From NCBI GenBank assembly GCA_007748055.1, contig CP036279.1, positions 6,758,001 through 6,822,000 of the forward strand: a stretch of DNA of 64,000 bases. Reading direction: 5' to 3'. Position numbers and translations under genes: made by a program. The number at the start of each line of letters is the position of its first letter. Within the stretch, counting starts at the first letter, position 1. Origin of the DNA: Kolteria novifilia. GTDB lineage: Bacteria; Planctomycetota; Planctomycetia; Kolteriales; Kolteriaceae. Shown in pieces: positions 16,805-24,678 of this stretch. The notes under the pieces were generated by a model. It was not told where the DNA came from and made no database searches. It saw only the letters and a list, made by a program, of their open reading frames with translations.

Positions 16805-18042
16805 GCTTCGGCCGCGAACTCTCCGCGTTGACGTTCGAACTTCTCCTTGGCCCGACTCACCAGGATGCTTTCACTGACCGGAAACGTTCGGGCGAACCCC
16901 TGCCACGCGGCCCCGAGGGCTCCCGCGTAGCCGCCGAGCGTTCCGTCCTCCAGGTAGGCCGTCGCGAGAATCGTGGGCAAGGTGTACTGGCGGAATGTCC
17001 TCTCCATCTGTTGCCGAACCAAGGGCGAACAACCGGGAACCTCGCCGGCGAGGACCAGCTTCTCCGGAGCGAACAGGTTGGCGAGGCTCGCCGCCAGCAT
17101 CCCCAAATGAGTCCCGAGCCGCTCGAGGGCCTCGCGACACCATTCGTCGCCTTCCCGCGCCGCCGCCACGATGTCCGCCAAGTCGACCCGATCACGTTCC
17201 TGCAAGAGACGCTTGCGAATGTCGGTTGGCTTTCGCGACTTCATCGCCTTGACCGTCGCGTCGACGAAACCGGTGGCGGAAACCAGATCGGTCGCGAGCC
17301 GTGGACCCTCCGGAGTGGGGAAGACCATGTAGCCAACCTCCCCCGCCATCGAGTGAGCGCCACTGTAGAGTTCCCCATTGACAACGATCCCCAGTCCGAC
17401 ACCGGAGCGGACCGCCAGACAAAGGAAGTTACGGATCCCTCGGCCGCTGCCACGAAGAAGCTCGCCGTACGCGACGGCGCGAATGTTATCCTCGACAAAG
17501 ACCGGCGCCTCGACGACTTCCTGGAAGCGGTCGCGGATCGGGACTTGGTCGAAGTCGGGAAGCAAGCGGTAGTGAATGACCCGGCCCGCTTCGCAGTCGA
17601 CTTGGCCGGGGGCGGCGACGCCGACCGAGAGCAGCGGCGCCTTGATCCGCGCCACCAACCGCTTGGCCAAGGCGACAATCCGCTTGAGCACCTTCTCCCG
17701 TGATACCTCGGCGGGGAACGCCAGTTCCTCTTGGGCGATGACATTTCCAGCGAAGTCGCACGCGACCGCCCGGGCCCGCAGGGCTTCGAAGTCGAGCCCC
17801 AGGAACGCGCCGTGCTCCGGGTTGATGAGCAGCGGCGCCCGTCCACGCGGAGCCGCGGCGGGATCGCCCTCGACAAGCAACCCCTCTCCTAGGAGCTCGT
17901 CGACGTAGTTTCCGACCATCGTGGCGTTGATGTTGAGTCGTCTCGCCAGATCGAAGCGCAAGCAGCCACCACTGCGGAAGACCTCGTTGAGGATCCCGTT
18001 CTTCTTGGCGGCCAGTTTGGTTTCGCGCGGTCGGGGGTGCAT
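16801..18042 (-). CDS. ROK-family transcriptional regulator
   Basis: 413 residues. The N-terminal winged helix (about 10-70) has the pattern RFDLARRLNINATMVGNYV; the ROK sugar-kinase-like domain follows from about 78 (FLGLDFEALRARAVACDFAGN) with AAPGQVDCEAGRV and the glycine-rich GVGLGIVVNGELYSGAHSMAGEVGYM segment. The usual ROK zinc motif CxCGxxGC after AGEVG is absent, the region reading MVFPTPEG. It heads the minus-strand sugar cluster and is the obvious candidate to control it. Its last codon GCC is followed by TAG, which is part of the CTAG end of a MITE-like element. Confidence 0.85.
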   Translation of the reverse strand: MHPRPRETKLAAKKNGILNEVFRSGGCLRFDLARRLNINATMVGNYVDELLGEGLLVEGDPAAAPRGRAPLLINPEHGAFLGLDFEALRARAVACDFAGNVIAQEELAFPAEVSREKVLKRIVALAKRLVARIKAPLLSVGVAAPGQVDCEAGRVIHYRLLPDFDQVPIRDRFQEVVEAPVFVEDNIRAVAYGELLRGSGRGIRNFLCLAVRSGVGLGIVVNGELYSGAHSMAGEVGYMVFPTPEGPRLATDLVSATGFVDATVKAMKSRKPTDIRKRLLQERDRVDLADIVAAAREGDEWCREALERLGTHLGMLAASLANLFAPEKLVLAGEVPGCSPLVRQQMERTFRQYTLPTILATAYLEDGTLGGYAGALGAAWQGFARTFPVSESILVSRAKEKFERQRGEFAAEA

Positions 18043-18386
18043 CGTGTCGCCCCACTCCTCCTAGTGCCTCGACGCGACTGTCGTTATGAAATAATAAACT
18101 CGGACGGAGACACATCCAGAGAAATCCTGGCAAGAATCAAACTTTTCCCTGGCTAGGGATCGACGCGCCCGCGACATGTTCCTGAAAACAGAACCGATGG
18201 ATTTGATGACGGTCATCGTCCAGGACGAGATCGACGGACTCGCCCGCTCGCGGAGTTGGGTGGATGGGAAGGAGGAGCGTGGCGTGGAGGAGAGGATCGC
18301 GAGCAGTGGAGAAGTCCCCAGCGAACGATGCCGAGAGGCGTGGCGTCCCCATGGCCGACGGGGAGAATAGGCCGCGGGACCGCTAC
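18043..18386. other. Intergenic gap, nothing recognised
   Basis: 344 bases between the ROK regulator start and the end of the hybrid kinase, both on the minus strand. It should hold the promoter of the sugar cluster. I see no credible gene, RNA or repeat apart from a CTAGTGC at 18061. Confidence 0.5.
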
Positions 18387-20684
18387 TCAAACGGCCGAGG
18401 GGCTTCGCAACAATGCACTGATACGCGACCGCAATTGCTGGGCGTCGAACGGCTTTTGGATGATCGGGATGTCGTCGTCCACCATCCCATCGCTGCCGAA
18501 GACCTCGTCGGTGTACCCCGACATGTAGAACACCCGAAGCGACGGAAAGAGCTGCAGGAGTCGCAAATAGAGCTGCCGCCCACTCATCTCCGGAAGGACC
18601 ACGTCGCTCAGGAGAAGGTCGGGCTCTTGCTCCACGCACAACGCCAGCGCCTCGCTGGGCATTGACGCCGTCAAGACCGTCGCTCCCGACTCCTTGAGCA
18701 TTCGCTCGGCAACCTCACGAACCGCCCCCTCGTCCTCCACAATCAAGATCGTCGTCCCGGCTAGCGAGATCTTCTCCGGCGAGGGTTCTTTCTCCGTCGC
18801 CGTCTCCGGCTCGTCGACGCGCGGGAAGATCACCTTGAATGTCGTTCCCTGTCCCGGAAGACTCGAGACGGTGATGTTGGCCCCGTGTTGCTTCACAATC
18901 CCGTAGACGGTCGCGAGCCCGAGTCCCGTTCCGCGCCCCTTCTCCTTGGACGTGAAGAACGGTTCGAAGATTCGCTTGGTTGTCTCCTCGTCCATTCCCA
19001 CCCCGGTATCGCTCACGATGAGCTGAACCGATTGCCGCGTGATCTGGCGAGAGCCTGCGGGATCGCCGATCGTCTGCTCCAGCTTCTCCGTCACGATCTT
19101 GAGCATGCCGCCGTCGGGCATGGCGTCGCTCGCATTGACGGCGAGATTGACGACGACCTGGTGAAACTGTCCGGGATCGAACTTCACGTGGCCGACGTCC
19201 TCTCCCAGCGACATGCGGAGTTCGACGTTCTCGCGAATGAGCCGTCGCAAGAGTTTCGTCGACTCCTCGAGCACGTGGTTGGGTTTGATGACCTTCGGCT
19301 TGATGGTCTGCTTTCGGCTGAAAGCCAGCAATTGGCTCGTCAGCTCCGACGCGCGATCGGAGAGTTCCAACACTTGGTTCAGATCGTGCTGTTTCGCCTC
19401 GTTCGATTCCCCGCTGAGCAGCAGACGCGTGAAGCCGCTGATTCCGGTGAGCAGATTGTTGAAGTCGTGGGCGATCCCTCCCGCGAGACAGCCGACCGCT
19501 TCCATCTTTTGGGACTGCCTCAATTGCTCCTCCCGATCGCGGAGCATGTCGCGAAGCTGGGTCTCCTCCGTCACGTCGCGCTGGATGGCCATCCAGTTCA
19601 TGACGATGCCATCGTTGTCGCGGATGGGCATGACGCGTAGTTCGTTGACGAACTCCGTGCCATCCTTGTGATAGTTGATCGTCACGCCTTGAAAGGTGTT
19701 ACCTTCCTCCATCGTCTGCCGCAAGTTGGCGAGCAGGGACCGATCGGTCTTAGGCCCCTGAAGAATCCGGGGTGAGTTGCCGATGAGCTCCTCAGGACGA
19801 TAGCCGGTCAGTTCCTGGGACGCCGCGTTCGCGTAGACGATCCTCGGCCCCGGAGCGTCCAGAAGGGCATCGGTGATCATGATGCTGTCCCGTGCCTGCC
19901 GGACTCCGAGTTCGATGAGCTGCAATTGCCTCGTCAGGTCGAGCCGCTTCATCGTCTGCGTGAGGTTGTGGGAGACGAAGTCGAGAAACTCGCCGTACTC
20001 CTCGCGGAACGCGTCTCGGTCAAACGAAGGGTCCTCGGACCACAAGACGACTCGGCCCTCTTTCTCTTCCTCGACGCGGAACGACTTCCGCATGACCTCG
20101 ACGCCCGAAGGGGGCTCGCCATGCACCTTGTCGCCGACGTGAACGCTGACCTGAGGACGCGATCGGGCGGGAAACGCCCGTGGGACGACCCGGCAGACCG
20201 TCTCGCACACCTCATTCTTGTCTCCGTGGTACTCAAAGGCGTCGGCCAACTCCCAGAGCGTGGTCAGTTGCCGCACGCGCGATTGGAGGCTCCCGACAAG
20301 CGCCTCGCGTTCGATGCTGAAGTGAATCGTTCGCTCGAGCAGACGGTGCGCCAATCCGTCCTTCGGCAGGTAGTCCGCCGCGCCTGTATGGAGCGCCTTG
20401 AGATCGAGCTCCGAATCGCGCATTCCGGTGAGCAGGATGAAGGGCCCCGACTGGTCGCGTTCCCGAGCCTGGGCGATCAGTTCGAGCCCGGTGTCTCGAC
20501 CAAGCTGAAAGTCGACCAGGTAGACATCGTGCTCTCTCCGGCAAATCCACTCGAGCGCCTCATCGACGTTCCGCACCCAGTCGAGGGTGAACACGGTCGA
20601 GACACTCTTGGACAGAAGCGCCCGCGTGATCGCGTAGTCATCCTCACAATCCTCGACCAAGAGCACGCGAAGAGTCGGCTTCAT
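18387..20684 (-). CDS. Hybrid sensor histidine kinase (REC-PAS-HisKA-HATPase-REC)
   Basis: 765 residues, soluble. An N-terminal receiver (about 1-130, phospho-acceptor D58 in VYLVDFQLG) is followed by a spacer, a PAS domain (about 262-385, with GNSPRILQGPKTD), the kinase core (H-box GGIAHDFNNLLTG near 405, N-box VVNLAVNASDAMPDGG, G-boxes SDTGVGMD and GTGLGLATVYGIVKQHG) and a C-terminal receiver (from about 640, LLLSDVVLPEMSG). The PAS resembles LOV domains, but the photoactive cysteine position holds proline. The gene lies 14 bases after the single-domain response regulator gene, which in turn overlaps a second kinase, so all three form one signalling operon. Confidence 0.93.
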   Translation of the reverse strand: MKPTLRVLLVEDCEDDYAITRALLSKSVSTVFTLDWVRNVDEALEWICRREHDVYLVDFQLGRDTGLELIAQARERDQSGPFILLTGMRDSELDLKALHTGAADYLPKDGLAHRLLERTIHFSIEREALVGSLQSRVRQLTTLWELADAFEYHGDKNEVCETVCRVVPRAFPARSRPQVSVHVGDKVHGEPPSGVEVMRKSFRVEEEKEGRVVLWSEDPSFDRDAFREEYGEFLDFVSHNLTQTMKRLDLTRQLQLIELGVRQARDSIMITDALLDAPGPRIVYANAASQELTGYRPEELIGNSPRILQGPKTDRSLLANLRQTMEEGNTFQGVTINYHKDGTEFVNELRVMPIRDNDGIVMNWMAIQRDVTEETQLRDMLRDREEQLRQSQKMEAVGCLAGGIAHDFNNLLTGISGFTRLLLSGESNEAKQHDLNQVLELSDRASELTSQLLAFSRKQTIKPKVIKPNHVLEESTKLLRRLIRENVELRMSLGEDVGHVKFDPGQFHQVVVNLAVNASDAMPDGGMLKIVTEKLEQTIGDPAGSRQITRQSVQLIVSDTGVGMDEETTKRIFEPFFTSKEKGRGTGLGLATVYGIVKQHGANITVSSLPGQGTTFKVIFPRVDEPETATEKEPSPEKISLAGTTILIVEDEGAVREVAERMLKESGATVLTASMPSEALALCVEQEPDLLLSDVVLPEMSGRQLYLRLLQLFPSLRVFYMSGYTDEVFGSDGMVDDDIPIIQKPFDAQQLRSRISALLRSPSAV

Positions 20685-20697
20685 ACGGTTGACCTCA

Positions 20698-21156
20698 TCA
20701 ATCTGCCGGCTGGGAATCGGGAGGGAGAGCGACGATATGGATCCAATACTGCTCGAAGCCCTTGATCACGTCGACCAGACTGTCGAATGTCACCGGCTTC
20801 GCGATGTAGGAGTTCACGCCAAGGTCGTAGGACTGCAACACGTCCTCATCGGCCTTGGAAGTGGTAAGGATGATCACCGGAATGCGTCGTAGGGAGGCGT
20901 CCGACTTGATCTCCGCCAACGCCTCGCGTCCATCCATGCGCGGCATGTTCAGATCCAGAAGGACCAGACCGGGGCGTTCCTTCGAGGTGTCGGCGAAGCG
21001 TCCCCGCTGGCGTAGACAGTCGAGCAACTCTTCTCCGTTGTCGACGATCTCGAGCGGATTGAGAATGCGAGCCTGCTCCCATGCTTTCTTCGCCATCAGT
21101 TGGTCATCGGGATCGTCTTCCGCCAGAAGAACGGTGATGGGCCTGCTACTGGTCAC
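20698..21156 (-). CDS. Single-domain response regulator (Rcp1-like)
   Basis: 152 residues, one receiver domain and no output domain. Acidic pocket EDDPDD near 15-20, phospho-acceptor in LVLLDLNMPRMDG, then ILTTSKADED and the lysine in YIAKPVTFDSLV. The GTG start has a GGAGAG site seven bases upstream and overlaps the end of the ethylene-receptor-like kinase gene by 11 bases. Such regulators, as Rcp1 of cyanobacterial phytochromes, take phosphate from the neighbouring kinase. Its partner is therefore very probably the kinase at 21146-22315. Confidence 0.93.
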   Translation of the reverse strand: MTSSRPITVLLAEDDPDDQLMAKKAWEQARILNPLEIVDNGEELLDCLRQRGRFADTSKERPGLVLLDLNMPRMDGREALAEIKSDASLRRIPVIILTTSKADEDVLQSYDLGVNSYIAKPVTFDSLVDVIKGFEQYWIHIVALPPDSQPAD

Positions 21157-22315
21157 TCACGACTCTCCTCGTTCGACGGAGCGTGACGACGAAGGTCGCC
21201 CCCTGCCCAGCCACGCCCGATGTGGTGATCGTGCCACCGTGATACTCGGCGACGCGTTTGCAAATCGCCAACCCAATCCCCGAGCCACCGACCCCGGAGG
21301 CCTGGTCCAGACGATAGAACGCCCGAAAGAGCTTGTCGGCGTAGCGGTCGTCAAACCCGATGCCGTTGTCGCTAATACAGATTTTAACGACCTCCGCGGA
21401 GCCTTGTTGCTCGTCGGTCGCGTCGTGGATGCGGATCCGTGGCGTCCGCCCCGGCGCCTGGAACCGAATCGAATTCGCGACGAGGTTTTGAATCATGCGC
21501 CGCAGGAGGGTCGCATCGCCCGGAATCACCGGCAAGTCTTCGACCACGATCTCCGCCGAGGACTCGCGGATGTCCTCGGCAAGATCCTCGAGCGCCTTGG
21601 CCGCGGCGTCACCGAGGTCGACCGACTCGTAGGTCATTCGCTTTCGGGTGACCCGGGACAAGTCGAGCAAGTTGTCGACGAGCAAGTGCATGCGAACACA
21701 CGAGCCTTGAATTCGATTGAGGTAGTCGCGCTCTTCCCCGTTGAGCCGATCGCCAGAACTTTCGACTAACAGGTCAATCAACGCTGAGATGCGCCGGACG
21801 GGAGCCTGGAGATCGTGCGACGCGACGTGGGTGAACTCTCGGAGCTCGTAGTTGGATCGCTCGAGTTCGCGGGCCACCTCGGCGAGAGCCGCCCGGGATT
21901 GCTCCAGTTCCGCGGTCCGCCGCCCCGATTCTTCCGGCGTCGGCAGCGCCATCGCTTGGGGAATCACTGGGATGAGTGCGAACACGGTGATGATCGACAC
22001 GACCGCGGTGAAGAGCTTCAGCGCGCCGGCCATCCGATACATCGGCCACCAGAAGATGATCGCCTCCATCAAGTGGGTCATCCCACACGCCAGGATGAAG
22101 AGGCCGAACAGCAGGAAAATCCGCGGAAAGGGCAGAGTCCGACGGCGATAGACGAAGAAGGCCAAAGCGATCGGGATGGATACGTACGCGATGAAGATTG
22201 CCAGGTCGGAGAGAATGTGCGTCCATCCGAGGATGTTCGTCCAATTGCCGCAGTACCAACGCGGCGGCCATTGGCTTGTATCGAACAGTGCTGAAACTGA
22301 CACGAGGAGCCTCAC
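21146..22315 (-). CDS. Histidine kinase with ethylene-receptor-like membrane domain
   Basis: 389 residues if the GTG at 22315 is used; the GTG at 22303 (GAGG six bases upstream) gives a protein starting just before SALFDTSQWPP and is equally plausible. The N-terminal 120 residues have three helices and match the ethylene-binding domain of ETR1-type receptors: SDLAIFIAYVSIPIALAFF (D37), ILACGMTHLME (C77 and H81, the copper ligands of ETR1) and the third helix LKLFTAVVSIITVFALIP. A short coiled linker leads to HisKA (FTHVASHDLQAPVRRIS, H167) and HATPase (SDNGIGFDD, GGSGIGLAICKRV). It overlaps the response regulator gene downstream. Ethylene binding itself is not shown by sequence. Confidence 0.9.
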   Translation of the reverse strand: MRLLVSVSALFDTSQWPPRWYCGNWTNILGWTHILSDLAIFIAYVSIPIALAFFVYRRRTLPFPRIFLLFGLFILACGMTHLMEAIIFWWPMYRMAGALKLFTAVVSIITVFALIPVIPQAMALPTPEESGRRTAELEQSRAALAEVARELERSNYELREFTHVASHDLQAPVRRISALIDLLVESSGDRLNGEERDYLNRIQGSCVRMHLLVDNLLDLSRVTRKRMTYESVDLGDAAAKALEDLAEDIRESSAEIVVEDLPVIPGDATLLRRMIQNLVANSIRFQAPGRTPRIRIHDATDEQQGSAEVVKICISDNGIGFDDRYADKLFRAFYRLDQASGVGGSGIGLAICKRVAEYHGGTITTSGVAGQGATFVVTLRRTRRVVSDQ

Positions 22316-22742
22316 CCTTCCTCAGGTTGCGAATCGATGACCACGAAGCGTGGCCGGCCGAGCGGGCATTTTGGCGAACCATGCGTGGCGCGACGATGAC
22401 CAGAACACGACGGGAAACCCAACCGCCTACGAGTCCATGTCGACCCACACTCGCGAGCAATGAAGCGAGACGCTCGCGAGGCGGCCATGGAAAAGGGTCC
22501 TGTCAGGCTTGGTCCGAATTGGCATCGTTCCCGAAGACGCAGGATTCCACCGGAATCCGATGTGCGTGAAGCGACTCGGCCTACCGATGCGTACCACGAG
22601 TCCGGGCGGGCGACAAAACTTGCTCGCCATCGTCAGGCATTCCCGGAGCAAGACTAGATCCGTCGAAGCGAAGCGCCTTCGGCGACTTGAGGGGTCGCCA
22701 CATCATCCCTAACCTCGGACACCCGAGAAGAACCCCACCGAG
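22316..22742. other. Intergenic gap, nothing recognised
   Basis: 427 bases between two minus-strand signalling genes; presumably the promoter of the three-gene kinase operon lies here. No credible coding frame or repeat seen. Confidence 0.5.
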
Positions 22743-23906
22743 TCAACGGAGAGCGGGTTGGGCGTTCCCATGCCGTGGCTGGAGCATGCTCTCTCCCCCG
22801 ACCACACCGCTTCCATCGTCTCCCGCCTTCTGCTCCTTCCCCAACAACTCGAGGCGGAGGGTATCGCGATTCTCCTTCTCGTCCTCGAACACCACCCGAC
22901 GAATCTCGCGGATCTGGTCGAGGGCTGCCTGGAAGGCGTCGACCACGCGCGGGTCGAATTGAGTTCCCGCGTGCTCGGCCAAGTAGGCGACGGCCGTGGG
23001 CTCGGGCATGGGCTCCTTGTAGGGTCGCCGGTGGATGAGGGCATCATAGACGTCCACGACGGAGACGATGCGAGCGCACTCGGGAATCTCATCTCCGGCC
23101 ATCCCCAAAGGATACCCGGTACCGTCCCAGCGTTCATGATGGCAGCGTGCGATGGTACACGCCATCTGAACCATCGGGATGTCCGACTCGCCCAGCAACT
23201 CGGCGCCCAACCTCGTGTGCTGTTCCATCGTGGTTCGTTCTTCTGGAGTGAGCGGCCCGGGCTTGAGCAAGATGCCATCGGGGATTGCGATCTTGCCGAC
23301 ATCGTGCATCATGGCCGCGATCCGGATAATCTCGCAGTTATTCGCGTTCCAACCGAGCTCCGCGGCGATCACCGCGGAGAACTCCCCGATTCGACGAATG
23401 TGGGCTCCCGTCTCCTTGTCGCGATATGTGGAGGCGCAAATGAGGCGATGGGCGACCTCCCGTTCGCGAAGCAAAAGGTCGCGGGAGCGCCTGCGCAGCC
23501 GACTGGTCAAGGTGCGTTTCTGGGCTTTGAGTTCTCGCTCTTGCCGCAAGCGCCGAAGGGCCGAGTGGACCTCGGCGAAGAGAGCCACCTCGTTGAGTGG
23601 CTTGACGATATATCCGTAGCCGTTTCCTCGGAAGGTTCGGCGAACCGACTCTTTGTCCTCGACACCCGTCATTATCAGAAAGGCGCCATCGAAGCCGCGC
23701 CTTCGAGAGGCCTCCAGGAGATCGAGCCCCGATCCGCCCGGCATCCCGATATCGGAAATGACCAACGCGTACGGCTTGCTCGCCATCTTCTCCAGGGCGG
23801 CCTCGACACTGCACGCGGCATCGCAGTGGATCCCGTCCCGTTCAAGCCAACGCGCGATCAGTTCACAGATGAACGATTCGTCGTCGACGACTAACGCATG
23901 CGTCAT
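22743..23906 (-). CDS. Response regulator with HD-GYP output (cyclic-di-GMP phosphodiesterase type)
   Basis: 387 residues from the ATG at 23906, chosen because the receiver begins directly after it (THALVVDDESF). Receiver at 1-120 with D52 in VISDIGMPGGSG and the lysine in YIVKPLNE. A helical linker follows (about 120-150), then the HD-GYP domain: HRLICASTYRDKETGAHIRR, MMHDVGKIAIPDGIL (H201, D202), and HHERWDGTGYP near 258 with the GYP signature. The family hydrolyses cyclic di-GMP. It stands alone, not coupled to the kinase operon. The tail after residue 340 is less conserved. Confidence 0.92.
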   Translation of the reverse strand: MTHALVVDDESFICELIARWLERDGIHCDAACSVEAALEKMASKPYALVISDIGMPGGSGLDLLEASRRRGFDGAFLIMTGVEDKESVRRTFRGNGYGYIVKPLNEVALFAEVHSALRRLRQERELKAQKRTLTSRLRRRSRDLLLREREVAHRLICASTYRDKETGAHIRRIGEFSAVIAAELGWNANNCEIIRIAAMMHDVGKIAIPDGILLKPGPLTPEERTTMEQHTRLGAELLGESDIPMVQMACTIARCHHERWDGTGYPLGMAGDEIPECARIVSVVDVYDALIHRRPYKEPMPEPTAVAYLAEHAGTQFDPRVVDAFQAALDQIREIRRVVFEDEKENRDTLRLELLGKEQKAGDDGSGVVGGESMLQPRHGNAQPALR

Positions 23907-24678
23907 GGCAACCCGTCCAAGCATCCGTGGCTCGCATTCAACATCCCGCGGCTGACGCTGCGGAAACAGTGAGAATGAACCCAAAGAGTTACTACCCCCC
24001 GAACTACGTCCGCAAGAGAACCGCTAGCACTGAAAGGTTAGCACAGAAACACTGAGCCGCTATGGTTCTTCGAAACCAGCTCGCTGTCGAAATCAGATGA
24101 CCTCGCCGAGAACGTGGAGCTTCGACGAAAACCGAGGCGATCAAACCCAGGTAAATCGGTCGAAACGTCGTGGTTTCGTCGATGCAAGGACGCGTCGTGA
24201 GGGACGCTTGCGGCGGCGAGCGAATGAGCAGGAATGGCTACTCAGCCTTCACCTAAAATGTCCCGTTCTGTCCTCATACCCGACTCAGCAGGAGGCTACG
24301 AGCGACCCGACAACGTTCTCAACGGGAAAATTGGGCGTTTTTTTCCATTTTTCGTCCGTCGCGAACCTATTGTTTCACAGAGAATGACTGGGGTGCGCCA
24401 ACCAGTTGTCTCCCGTTGCTGGCATGGCCGTCTATTTCAGCAGGACAGCAATCGCGCAACGCGGGCCGATTCGAGCCTCATCTCCCCGGTCGCTAGACAT
24501 TGAAACGTCCGGCCCGCGGAAGCTAGAGGAGGAACTCAGCCAAGATCAAGGAGGAGACACGCGAGCGAGTCGGCCGGTGTGCCGGGGAACGGCGAGGCGG
24601 AGATCCGTCAAACCTGCCGAGCGCTTCCGGCTACGAGTCGCCCCAGGGCCCGGCAGAGCTTCCGCCAAGGACCGAGAC
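23907..24678. other. Long intergenic gap between divergent signalling genes
   Basis: 772 bases between the divergent HD-GYP and HDOD genes, more AT-rich in parts (for example around 24300-24380) than its surroundings. It probably contains both promoters. I could not support any gene in it. Confidence 0.45.

Noticed and set aside
22460-22657. Small frame between the kinase and the HD-GYP gene
   Set aside because: No ribosome site or recognisable pattern; composition as in random GC-rich DNA.
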